From Anaplasma ovis str. Haibei (lineage in GTDB: Bacteria; Pseudomonadota; Alphaproteobacteria; Rickettsiales; Anaplasmataceae): a stretch of DNA of 64,000 bases. The stretch lies in NCBI RefSeq assembly GCF_002214625.1, contig NZ_CP015994.1, positions 372,001-436,000 on the forward strand, in the 5' to 3' direction. How positions within the stretch are numbered: the stretch's first letter is position 1; each line of letters opens with the position of its first letter. Below the pieces are notes generated by a model that saw nothing but the letters and a program-made list of their open reading frames with translations, had not been told where the DNA came from and made no database searches. A program made the translations under genes and the position numbers. Below are positions 18,264 through 26,047 of the stretch, piece after piece.

Positions 18264-21200
18264 TTAACGCGCAGCTCCCTTTACAGGGGTAGTGCTTGAA
18301 GACTCAAATCCGCGTATCAAAGAGGAGACATGCTTGCCTTTCTTGGCCTGTGCCTCTCCATCTTTTTGTAAAGAAGCTGATGCGGCTCTGCCTTCCTTTT
18401 CCGCTGATGCAGGGGATTTTTTTCCCGCTGCCTCTGGATTGCCCATGCTAGGAGCGCTTTGCCTTTCCGTAGAGATCATATCCGAGTAGGAAATCCCACC
18501 GCCAAGAGTTCTCTGTGTGCCGGGATGGCTGCCGACAGTCCGCTCAGCTTGCTGCACCGCTTGTCGCTCTGCCAGCATCCTTTCCAGGGTCGGTATGGCC
18601 CCTGCAAAGGCAGGGTTTGCACTGATTTTAGAAACCTTGTGTGCGTTGGCACCGGTTGTTCTAGACTCAGTGGCATCACCATGCTTCTGAATAGGGGCCT
18701 GTTTCACCGAGGTTTTTGATGCAGTTGCAGGTTTCTCGATCTGTGATGAGCCAATCTTGCTTGAAAGTACTTTTTGTAACTCATCTACAAATGCGGGATT
18801 TTTGCTATTGACGCTCTCGTGCACGGAAACCGATTTCTTTGCCGCTGTACCTGGTGGTGTAACGCTGCTCACGGTTGGTGCTTTCTGCTCGGCTGCCTCG
18901 GCGCGTGCCTTTGCTTCCAGTGCGGCGCTAAACTTAGCTGCCTTGTTTTTGAGTTCACTGAAATCTATTTGTGCAGGAGCAGAAGCAGGAGTAGATGGTT
19001 TAGATGCGCTAGATCTAACCTTTGGTTTTTCTGCTTTGGAAGCTTCCTGCATAAACGCGTTTCTGTTTGCAAGTAAAGTGTTCAGCCGGCTGGCAAATTC
19101 CGCTCTGGACTCACGTGTTTGAGCGGAGCTTGTCCGTATGCCCTGAATTTCACGCGCAGCACTTTCCGACTGGGTAGAGCGTTGAGGGCTCTGCGAGCCA
19201 GCTTCAGTCACTTGGCCTGTCTTCTCAGAAAGCATTGCTTTTCTTTGCTGAACACCAGGTATAGCGCTGCCAGTGTTCAATGCAGGGGCAGCTGCTGGTT
19301 TTGGTGCAATAGCCGGCTTCGGTGCGACAGCTGGTTTTGCTGCAGGTGTTGTTGTTCTAGTCTCACGCGCAGCACTTTCCGACTGGGTAGAGCGTTGAGG
19401 GCTCTGCGAGCCAGCTTCGGTTACTGAGCCAACCTTCTCAGAAAGCATTGCCTTTCTTTGTCGAACGCTAGGCACCACATTTTTGCTGTACTCAGGAACA
19501 CTGCCCATGTTTTGTAACGCGGTAGGGGAGGATTTTTGCTCTCCCGCGTCAAGGACCCTTCTTGGAGCCGCTACCGGCGGAGTTACTGACTTCAATGTTG
19601 CTGCTGCACCTCTAAAGGGTTGTGCAGCCATGAGATTGGCAGAAGTTGCGGCAGCAGTTCTTGGAGTGGGGCTTACCGCTTGGGCAGCTGGTGCAATTGC
19701 TGGCTTCGCTGCAGGTGTTGTTGTTCTAGTCTCACGCGCAGCACTTTCCGACTGGGTAGAGCGTTGAGGGCTCTGCGAGCCAGCTTCAGTCACTTGGCCG
19801 GTCTTTTCAGCAAGCATAGCTTTCCTTTGTTGAACGCTAGGCATAGCGCTGCCAGTGTTCAATGCAGGAGCAGCTACCGGTTTTGGTGCAATTGCTGGCT
19901 TCGGTGCGACAGCTGGCTTCGCTGCAGGTGTTGTTGTTCTAGTCTCACGCGCAGCACTTTCCGACTGGGTAGAGCGTTGAGGGCTCTGCGAGCCAGCTTC
20001 AGTCACTTGGCCGGTCTTTTCAGCAAGCATAGCTTTCCTTTGTTGAACGCTAGGCATAGCGCTGCCAGTGTTCAATGCAGGAGCAGCTACCGGTTTTGGT
20101 GCAATTGCTGGCTTCGGTGCGACAGCTGGTTTTGCTGCAGGTGTTGTTGTTCTAGTCTCGCGCGCAGCACTTTCCGACTGGGTAGGGCGTTGAGGGCTCT
20201 GCGAGCCAGCTTCAGTCACTTGGCCGGTCTTTTCAGTAAGCATAGCTTTCCTTTGTTGAACGCTAGGCATAGCGCTGCCAGTGTTCAATGCAGGAGCAGC
20301 TACCGGTTTTGGTGCAATTGCTGGCTTCGGTGCGACAGCTGGCTTCGCTGCAGATGTTGTTGTTCTAGTCTCACGCGCAGCACTTTCCGACTGGGTAGAG
20401 CGTTGAGGGCTCTGCGAGCCAGCTTCAGTCACTTGGCCGGTCTTTTCAGTAAGCATAGCTTTCCTTTGTTGAACGCTAGGCATAGCGCTGCCAGTGTTCA
20501 ATGCAGGAGCAGCTACCGGTTTTGGTGCAATTGCTGGCTTCGGTGCGACAGCTGGCTTCGCTGCAGATGTTGTTGCTCTGGTCTCGCGCGCAGCAGTTCT
20601 TGGAGTAGGGCTTACCGCTTGGGCAGCTGGTGCTGGCTGCTGCGCGATAGGTGCACTGCTCACGTTTTGTGGTGCAGGGGAGGATTTTTGTTCTCCCGCA
20701 TCAAGGACCTTTCTTGGAGCTGCTACCGGCGAAGTTACTGCCCGAGTGTCCCCAGCTGGCTGTTTGCTGGCTGTGGGTCGCTGCTGTGCCAGAATCTGTG
20801 AATTTCGTGGGGTATCATATACAGGTTCTGCCTTAGCCGCAGCATTTTGCCCTACTAGCTGTGAATTTCGTGGGGTATCATATACAGGTTCTGCCTTGGT
20901 CACATTAGCGTATTCTTGCCACTGTGGGTCCACGGCGTCATATATTAGCTCTACTTTATCTGACTGCCCTACTAGCTGCGAATTTCGCGGAGTATCATAT
21001 GCCGGTTCCGCTGTAGCCGCAGCATTTTGCCCTACTAGCTGTGAATTTCGTGGGGTATCATATACAGGTTCCGCCTTGGTTGCGGCATTTTGGCTTATTA
21101 TCTGCGAATTTCGTGGAGTATCATACGCAGGTTCTGGTGCAACATTAGCGCGTTCTCGCCAATGTGGGTCTATGGTCTCATATATTGGTTCTACGACACT

Positions 21201-21950
21201 GTCTGACTCTCTATCTATAGCGCCGTAGTATTGCTCTCCAGTTCTGAATTCAAAGTCGCTACTTGCTGATGTTGACGATAAACGTGACCTTGCGAAGGCA
21301 TCGAACTCATCATAGTCCAAAAGGTCTTCAACTGGGGCCCAATGCTTTATCTGACCAGGTTCGCTGTCAGAGTCAGAGACATCCAATGGGTTAACATACC
21401 ACGTTGCGGATGATGCATCTGACGCTGAGGAAGACTGCTCTGAAGAAGATGCCCGTTCCCTTTTGACGTTCTTGTCAAAGGCGGCGATTGTCTTTTTAAT
21501 TGCGGACTTAATTCCTTTGCGAACGGAGATTTTGCTCGAGGAGGCGCTAGCACCTACGCCTGAGTCGCTACTCAGGCTGCTGCCTGAAGAAGATCCGACG
21601 GCCTTCTTAGCGGGTGCATCATCTTCATTTTTTAGCTTTTCATATGAAATACTGCTCTTAGGAATATTAGGAATCACAGGACTTTTTGTTGCTACTTTAG
21701 GACTGGAAGTCTTAAATTCTTGAAAATCGCCTTCATATTCGGAAAGTAAGGGAATAGTGTCCTCAGTAGGCGCACTGCTCTTACTTCTTATTCTCGTATG
21801 TAAAAAACCCTTGCTAGGAGTTGTAGGACTTTTCGCCGCCTTTTTAGGATTAAAAGTTTTTGATTCTTCTAAATCACTCTCATGTTCGGAAAGTAACGGA
21901 ATAGTATCTTCAGGTATACTGGATGTCGATTGTTTAGTTTTCTTTTTCAT
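18264..21950 (-). CDS. Large tandem-repeat protein, candidate secreted effector with Y-x-x-P motifs
   Basis: A 1228-residue hydrophilic protein with no signal peptide, membrane helix or enzyme domain. N-terminal part: two copies of a segment starting EDTIPLLSE (about residues 14-49 and 63-98), then a Ser-rich stretch. Residues about 250-390 hold seven tyrosine motifs: EPIYETI, EPAYDTP (twice), EPVYDTP (three times), ELIYDAV; the YDTP ones sit in a repeated PRNSQ unit. Residues about 450-930 hold 71-residue repeats rich in Ala and Pro with PKPAIAPKP, then a Lys/Ala-rich C-terminal region with a basic end (VKGAAR). EPIYA-like and Y-x-x-P motifs are phosphorylated by host kinases in known type IV effectors such as AnkA of A. 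phagocytophilum; effector function here is inferred. A good ribosome binding site (aaaagg) precedes ATG 21950. Confidence 0.85.
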   Translation of the reverse strand: MKKKTKQSTSSIPEDTIPLLSEHESDLEESKTFNPKKAAKSPTTPSKGFLHTRIRSKSSAPTEDTIPLLSEYEGDFQEFKTSSPKVATKSPVIPNIPKSSISYEKLKNEDDAPAKKAVGSSSGSSLSSDSGVGASASSSKISVRKGIKSAIKKTIAAFDKNVKRERASSSEQSSSASDASSATWYVNPLDVSDSDSEPGQIKHWAPVEDLLDYDEFDAFARSRLSSTSASSDFEFRTGEQYYGAIDRESDSVVEPIYETIDPHWRERANVAPEPAYDTPRNSQIISQNAATKAEPVYDTPRNSQLVGQNAAATAEPAYDTPRNSQLVGQSDKVELIYDAVDPQWQEYANVTKAEPVYDTPRNSQLVGQNAAAKAEPVYDTPRNSQILAQQRPTASKQPAGDTRAVTSPVAAPRKVLDAGEQKSSPAPQNVSSAPIAQQPAPAAQAVSPTPRTAARETRATTSAAKPAVAPKPAIAPKPVAAPALNTGSAMPSVQQRKAMLTEKTGQVTEAGSQSPQRSTQSESAARETRTTTSAAKPAVAPKPAIAPKPVAAPALNTGSAMPSVQQRKAMLTEKTGQVTEAGSQSPQRPTQSESAARETRTTTPAAKPAVAPKPAIAPKPVAAPALNTGSAMPSVQQRKAMLAEKTGQVTEAGSQSPQRSTQSESAARETRTTTPAAKPAVAPKPAIAPKPVAAPALNTGSAMPSVQQRKAMLAEKTGQVTEAGSQSPQRSTQSESAARETRTTTPAAKPAIAPAAQAVSPTPRTAAATSANLMAAQPFRGAAATLKSVTPPVAAPRRVLDAGEQKSSPTALQNMGSVPEYSKNVVPSVRQRKAMLSEKVGSVTEAGSQSPQRSTQSESAARETRTTTPAAKPAVAPKPAIAPKPAAAPALNTGSAIPGVQQRKAMLSEKTGQVTEAGSQSPQRSTQSESAAREIQGIRTSSAQTRESRAEFASRLNTLLANRNAFMQEASKAEKPKVRSSASKPSTPASAPAQIDFSELKNKAAKFSAALEAKARAEAAEQKAPTVSSVTPPGTAAKKSVSVHESVNSKNPAFVDELQKVLSSKIGSSQIEKPATASKTSVKQAPIQKHGDATESRTTGANAHKVSKISANPAFAGAIPTLERMLAERQAVQQAERTVGSHPGTQRTLGGGISYSDMISTERQSAPSMGNPEAAGKKSPASAEKEGRAASASLQKDGEAQAKKGKHVSSLIRGFESSSTTPVKGAAR
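19738..20589 (-). repeat. Four tandem 213-bp repeats inside the effector-like gene
   Basis: Near-identical 213-bp units (71 codons each) run at 19738-19950, 19951-20163, 20164-20376 and 20377-20589. A fifth, more diverged unit lies at 19156-19368 and part of the unit recurs between them. The units differ by a few bases (for example agagcg/agggcg and gcaggt/gcagat), keep the frame, and encode the Ala/Pro-rich block with PKP motifs. Unit number is likely to vary between strains by recombination. Confidence 0.93.
20787..21196 (-). repeat. Tyrosine-motif repeats (E-P-x-Y-D-T-P-R-N-S-Q units)
   Basis: Seven tyrosine motifs encoded on the minus strand. Five share the core Y-D-T-P-R-N-S-Q followed by LVGQ, IISQ or ILAQ, with spacers such as NAAAKA. 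Two others (YETIDPHWRE and YDAVDPQWQE) form a second repeat type, followed by YANV or RANV. The DNA of the units is closely similar, so they arose by duplication. Confidence 0.9.
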
Positions 21951-21978
21951 AAAGATTACCTTTTGTAAAGGATCCGGA

Positions 21979-22006
21979 AGTTTATTAAGAAATTAATTAA
22001 AGTCAA
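21979..22006 (-). promoter_or_regulatory. Probable sigma-70 promoter of the effector-like gene
   Basis: On the minus strand, -35 TTGACT (22001-22006) and -10 TAAACT (21979-21984) are separated by 16 bases. The predicted transcript starts about 20 bases before the ATG at 21950 and includes the aaaagg ribosome binding site. Confidence 0.5.
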
Positions 22007-22037
22007 TAAATTAATAATTAATATTAATTTCTTTAAT
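21984..22037. promoter_or_regulatory. AT-rich inverted repeat around the promoter
   Basis: The arms attaagaaattaat (21984-21997) and attaatttctttaat (22023-22037) are complementary apart from one extra T, and they flank the -35 element between them. The whole stretch 21980-22040 is almost pure A/T, unlike the rest of the window. This is the shape of an operator for a dimeric regulator or a site for a nucleoid protein. Confidence 0.5.
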
Positions 22038-22178
22038 AATTTGACGTGAAGTCATATCCCGGTATGGGCGCCAATATCGGTACACGCAGTTTCGTAGTGC
22101 ATTTGGCGCAAATCATGTAAAATGGTGTGGTTGCCGGTAAGCAAGAGCAGTGGCTGCAGGCATGTAAGGCACGCATAT

Positions 22179-23249
22179 ATGAAAAAAATAGTGTTGGTGG
22201 CTGGAGGTACAGGTGGGCATATCGTTCCCGCAGCGCTTATTTGTCAAGTTCTTACCAGTAGAGGCTACAAGTGTGTTTTATATACAGACCAGTATTTTTT
22301 GCAGTACAGAGCGAGATTTCCTAACATAAAGAGGTATGTACTTCTACCTCTTTGTAAGAGGTCAGGCGGAACTGTGCGGCTTTTAAAGTTTTGCGTTCTT
22401 CTCGTATACAGTTGTCTGCTATCGTACGTAAAACTGCGCTCATTAAAGCCGGATTTAGTAATTGGGTTTGGCGCATACGCGTCTTTTCCCGTTTTGCTGT
22501 CAGCTTGGTTGATGTCAATAGATGTAGTGTTGCACGAACAAAATTCCATCATGGGGAGGGTGAATCGTGTGTTTGCTAGGTATGCGAGGATTATTGCCTG
22601 TGGATTGCCGCTGCGCAACGTAGATAATAAACTCGCACGTAAGGTGGCCTACGTTGGAGTACCTACTGACATTAAAAAGGTGGCAAAGCAGCCCTTGGTG
22701 AGCGATTCTGTTAATCTTGTGATATTGGGGGGGAGCCAGGGTCTTTGTACATTTGGAAAGACTTTCGCATTAGCTATTACAGAATTGCCCGCCCATATTA
22801 GGAGTAGGGTGTTCGTAACGCAGCAGTGCGGGAAAGGCCAGTTGGAGACGGTAACAGAGCTGTATGCTAGATATAGCATCAAGCATCAGCTGAGCGGGTT
22901 TTTTACCGACATGAAAAACATAATAGGCGAGGCTGACCTGATTATTAGCAGGGCTGGTGCAACCACGATAGCAGAAGTTATGGCAGCGGGTAAGCCAGCT
23001 ATATATGTTCCGTACGAGCGATCTTCCTGTAACCATCAGTTATATAATGCCCAGTTGGTGGAGGGTTTGGGCGCTGGCCTGTGCGTTGAGGAGCAAGCTC
23101 TTGATGTTTCAATAGCCAGGAACGTGCTTACAACCTTGCTTGGTAACCCGAGCAAATTGCAAGAGATGTCTCGCAACGCAACCAAGCACGCTACACTCAA
23201 TGCCGACGCACAATTTTGCGCGGTGGTAGACGGACTGTTGAAGTGTTAA
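22179..23249 (+). CDS. murG: UDP-GlcNAc transferase MurG (lipid II synthesis)
   Basis: Adds N-acetylglucosamine to lipid I to form lipid II, the peptidoglycan precursor. The protein is 356 residues with the N-terminal glycine-rich loop GGTGGHIVPA, the motif GFGAYASFP, HEQNSIMGRVNR, the C-domain motif GGSQG, and the donor-binding ISRAGATTIAEVMAAGKPAIYVPY. The frame opens at 22122, but the family start is ATG 22179 (MKKIVLVAGG). It is transcribed divergently from the repeat protein. Its presence shows that part of the peptidoglycan pathway is kept in this genome. Confidence 0.96.
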   Translation: MKKIVLVAGGTGGHIVPAALICQVLTSRGYKCVLYTDQYFLQYRARFPNIKRYVLLPLCKRSGGTVRLLKFCVLLVYSCLLSYVKLRSLKPDLVIGFGAYASFPVLLSAWLMSIDVVLHEQNSIMGRVNRVFARYARIIACGLPLRNVDNKLARKVAYVGVPTDIKKVAKQPLVSDSVNLVILGGSQGLCTFGKTFALAITELPAHIRSRVFVTQQCGKGQLETVTELYARYSIKHQLSGFFTDMKNIIGEADLIISRAGATTIAEVMAAGKPAIYVPYERSSCNHQLYNAQLVEGLGAGLCVEEQALDVSIARNVLTTLLGNPSKLQEMSRNATKHATLNADAQFCAVVDGLLKC

Positions 23250-23395
23250 GTTGTTCACATGTGCAATGCGTATAGTCACGGGAAAGTGATAGGTACCTGG
23301 GTTGTTCGTCCATTTTGTGGGAAGGTATACAACCTCTTTTTACTTGAGTTGCCGGCTTCTTAAGCCTAGAATGAAGCCTGTTTTTTGGGGTCAGC

Positions 23396-23962
23396 ATGGC
23401 TGAGAGGGGTAGTGATATAAGGCCTGGTCAAATTCTTGATCATAACGGTTCTCTTTACCTAGTGGTGAAGACCATGCACACCCAGCCCGGTAAAGGAGGG
23501 GCGTATATACAGGCTGAGCTGAAAAACCTTAAGACTGGTGCTAAATATCAGGAAAGGTTCCGCTCTGATGGATATGTAAAACGCGCTATAGTTGAGGAGG
23601 TGGAATATCAGTATATCTTTGGTGATGGCGCCTCACTCACGCTCATGAACACTACAACCTATGAGCAGGTCTCTATAAGTGCGGATATGCTCGGAGAGAA
23701 GGGTGTTTATCTGAAGGAGGGTGTTATTTTAACCTTATCCTTCTACCAGGGGCAGGTTGTGGCTGCCAGAGTTCCGGATTATGTGGTTCTGGAGGTTGTG
23801 GAGACAGAGTCTGTGATCAAAGGCCAAACCGCATCCTCTTCCTATAAATCTGCCGTGTTGGAAAATGGCGAGCGGATAAGTGTTCCTCCTTTTATAAAGG
23901 TTGGTGAGCGGGTAGTAGTTTACACCGTGGACGATACATACTACGAAAGGGCGAAGGACTGA
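23396..23962 (+). CDS. efp: Elongation factor P
   Basis: Rescues ribosomes stalled at polyproline. The 188-residue protein has the usual three-domain layout; the tip of domain I is TQPGKGGAY with Lys33 at the position modified or conserved in EF-P. The C-terminal domain has ERISVPPFIKVGERVVV followed by Y-x-x-R. A G-rich site (ttgggg) lies upstream of ATG 23396. The next gene starts 2 bases after its stop. Confidence 0.97.
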   Translation: MAERGSDIRPGQILDHNGSLYLVVKTMHTQPGKGGAYIQAELKNLKTGAKYQERFRSDGYVKRAIVEEVEYQYIFGDGASLTLMNTTTYEQVSISADMLGEKGVYLKEGVILTLSFYQGQVVAARVPDYVVLEVVETESVIKGQTASSSYKSAVLENGERISVPPFIKVGERVVVYTVDDTYYERAKD

Positions 23963-23963
23963 T

Positions 23964-24725
23964 ATGTCTGCGCTTTTTTCTCCCGTGGTTGGTGTTATGC
24001 TCAGGGCTGTGCGCAAGTCCTCCAGGGGGTTGGTGCGGGACTTTAACGAGATAAGATGTTTGCAGCCCTCTCACGTCGCTGCGGGGGAATTTGCTAAGGC
24101 TGCTTATATCAGATCCAGCAGGATTATCAGTGAGGAGCTTCATGCCTACAAGCAGGAATGCGGCATACTTTTCGATGATGCTTACATTGGGCAGAATCCG
24201 GGCGAGCTGTTTTGGTTTGTTAGCCCTATAGATAGCAGAACTAATTTTACCAACGGGTTGCCATATTTTGCCACTGTGGTTGCTCTCGTGAAAAATGGGG
24301 AGGTTACTGCAGCAGTAGTTGATGCTCCTGTACTGAGGGAGACGTTCTACGTTGACAAAGGTCTGGGTGCTTTTGTGGAGAATTATCAATCCAGATATGT
24401 CAGGATGCACGTTGCGAAGAGGGAGAGCGTTAAAGCCGCATTGGTTGATGTTTCTGCTGGGTGTCCGGATGTTCTGTCGCTGTCTCAGAACCTGGCGTCA
24501 CAGCACGCTGTGCTGCGCTCTATGGGGTCTGTTATGCTTGGGTTTGCGTACGCGGCCTCTGCCTGCTATGATATGGTGGTCTATTCCAGAGTTAATGAAT
24601 ACAAAGCCCGTATAGGTAGGCTCTTCATTGAGGGAAGTAAGGGTAGCATGATAAGCAAAGACGGGGTGCTCATCGCGGGTAGCTTCTTTTTGTGTGATTT
24701 TGTTGAGCGAAATTTCTTACAGTGA
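23964..24725 (+). CDS. Inositol-monophosphatase-like protein with a degenerate active site
   Basis: A 253-residue member of the SuhB / inositol monophosphatase fold, recognised by SPIDSRTNFTNGLPYFATVVAL and the preceding WF, which align with the family motif DPIDGTTNF-x-HG-x-P. The first metal-binding Asp of DPxD is Ser here, the Gly-Thr after it is Ser-Arg, the upstream EE-x-G motif is not recognisable, and the C-terminal WD-x-AAG motif is replaced by NEYKARIG. Phosphatase activity is therefore doubtful. E. coli SuhB also works in antitermination of rRNA transcription without needing its phosphatase activity, so a structural role is possible. The gene overlaps the next one by 4 bases (GTGA). 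Confidence 0.85.
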   Translation: MSALFSPVVGVMLRAVRKSSRGLVRDFNEIRCLQPSHVAAGEFAKAAYIRSSRIISEELHAYKQECGILFDDAYIGQNPGELFWFVSPIDSRTNFTNGLPYFATVVALVKNGEVTAAVVDAPVLRETFYVDKGLGAFVENYQSRYVRMHVAKRESVKAALVDVSAGCPDVLSLSQNLASQHAVLRSMGSVMLGFAYAASACYDMVVYSRVNEYKARIGRLFIEGSKGSMISKDGVLIAGSFFLCDFVERNFLQ

Positions 24726-25621
24726 AAAGGGAATATCTCGTAGAAGGAACGTGCTTTGAGGTGCGTGTAGACAGATATTTGCGTGGCCTTCTGCCGGGTG
24801 TCACTCAGTCTTTTATAGAGCGGCTGCTACGCAAGGGAGAGATACTACTAAACAACACAAAAGCCAAGTCATCCACGCGGGTTAGCAATGGCGATGTCTT
24901 GAGCATAAAGCATGTTGACTGCATTGTGCTGCGCGAGAAGGAAATACGTGCACTCCGGCATGTGCCGCTTTTGGATTTGGTAAATAGCAGCATACTGTAC
25001 GAAGATCAAAACATTATAGCGATAAATAAACCTGCTGGTGTCAGCGTCCAGGGCGGTAGCAAGGTTAAGGTTAGTATTAGTGATGTACTTGATAAAATAA
25101 AGCCGGGCGAATGCTGCCGGATAGTTCACAGGCTGGACAAAGACACGAGCGGTGTGCTCGTGCTGGCACGTAACCTAGACGTGGCAAGGTACCTTGCGTG
25201 TGAATTCCGGGAGAGAAGGGTCAAAAAGGAATATACTGCGGTTACCAGAGGTGTTCCGCAGCCGGCATCTGGGGAGGTGAGTACGCCAATATTTTACAAG
25301 GTACAGTCCGCCGCTGGGGAGAGAATGATTGAAAAAGAGGCCAAAACTTTCTTCTCGGTGATGCGGATTTTGGGAGATTTTGCAGTGGTATTGCTGCGTC
25401 CTGTTACGGGAAGGAAGCACCAATTGCGGATTCATATGTCGCAGATCGGGTGCCCAATAGTTGGGGACGATAAATACTACAAACATGATCTTGCTGAGAA
25501 GGGAATGCTGCACCTACACGCCTCATCGCTAACCTTTGAATTGATGGGCCGTACGCTCAGCATTGCTGCTAATATGCCCGGCTATATGGAGGAGAAGATT
25601 AACTCACTTGCGTGTTCGTGA
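24722..25621 (+). CDS. RluC/RluD-family 23S rRNA pseudouridine synthase
   Basis: Converts uridines in 23S rRNA to pseudouridine. The 299-residue protein has an N-terminal S4-like RNA-binding domain (FEVRVDRYLRGLLPGVTQSFIERLLRKGEILLN) and the catalytic motif HRLDKDTSGVLVLAR with the nucleophilic Asp, then GRKHQLRIHM and GCPIVGDDKYY. The start GTG at 24722 overlaps the stop of the previous gene. RluC and RluD cannot be separated by motif alone; the layout fits RluC. Confidence 0.93.
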   Translation: MKREYLVEGTCFEVRVDRYLRGLLPGVTQSFIERLLRKGEILLNNTKAKSSTRVSNGDVLSIKHVDCIVLREKEIRALRHVPLLDLVNSSILYEDQNIIAINKPAGVSVQGGSKVKVSISDVLDKIKPGECCRIVHRLDKDTSGVLVLARNLDVARYLACEFRERRVKKEYTAVTRGVPQPASGEVSTPIFYKVQSAAGERMIEKEAKTFFSVMRILGDFAVVLLRPVTGRKHQLRIHMSQIGCPIVGDDKYYKHDLAEKGMLHLHASSLTFELMGRTLSIAANMPGYMEEKINSLACS

Positions 25622-26047
25622 AAGGCCGCGCCCATTTTGAATTCGCTGTGCTTTAACGCCCTGCAATAGCCAACCGGAGCAGTTGTTACGTCTGTCGTAT
25701 GGGTCCGTGCTCGCATTACCAGGGGAGTGTGGTACGGTTCTAGGTTTTCAGCATTGTGGTGAGTTGTGGTGTGGTGCACAGATGCAGTTACCCGGTAGCA
25801 AAGTACGGCAGAATTGCTTTGGGAAGAACGGGTCGGAGAAACACGCATATGCTGTTACCTAGTGGTAAGGCGCGGCAGATGTATAAGCGCAGTGCTCACA
25901 TTACCCAAGGGGTGTGCGACTGCGGTACGGTTCTAGGTTTTCAGCATTGTGGTGAGTTGTGGTGTGGTGCACAGATGCAGTTACCCGGTAGCAAAGTACG
26001 GCAGATGACATTGGGGAGAGCGAGCCAGAAACCGCGCACAGTGTTGT
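25622..26047. other. Intergenic region made largely of repeats
   Basis: About 425 bases between the pseudouridine synthase and pleD, converging. It holds the 82-bp direct repeat described separately and looser copies of the same words. An open frame at 25756-26169 (+) runs through it but its residues resemble nothing I know and it runs into pleD on the other strand. Confidence 0.5.
25731..26005. repeat. 82-bp direct repeat, two copies 193 bp apart
   Basis: Copies at 25731-25812 and 25924-26005 appear identical by eye. Similarity is looser on both sides: the approach (tgctcgcattacc / tgctcacattacc) and the exit (a purine-rich stretch with ggga) are also alike. A more degraded third version of the repeat's second half lies between them at about 25850-25885 (gctgttacctagtggtaa...cggcaga). 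Confidence 0.85.

Noticed and set aside
19156..20589. Regular repeats that might suggest a CRISPR array
   Set aside because: Units are 213 bp, contiguous without unique spacers, and code for protein; no cas genes are present.
19620..20801. Long plus-strand open frame (393 residues) across the repeat region, and others at 19119-19427 and 20494-21228
   Set aside because: They are antisense to the repeat protein. The 213-bp unit is divisible by three and keeps any frame open, giving Ser/Cys/Arg-rich nonsense.
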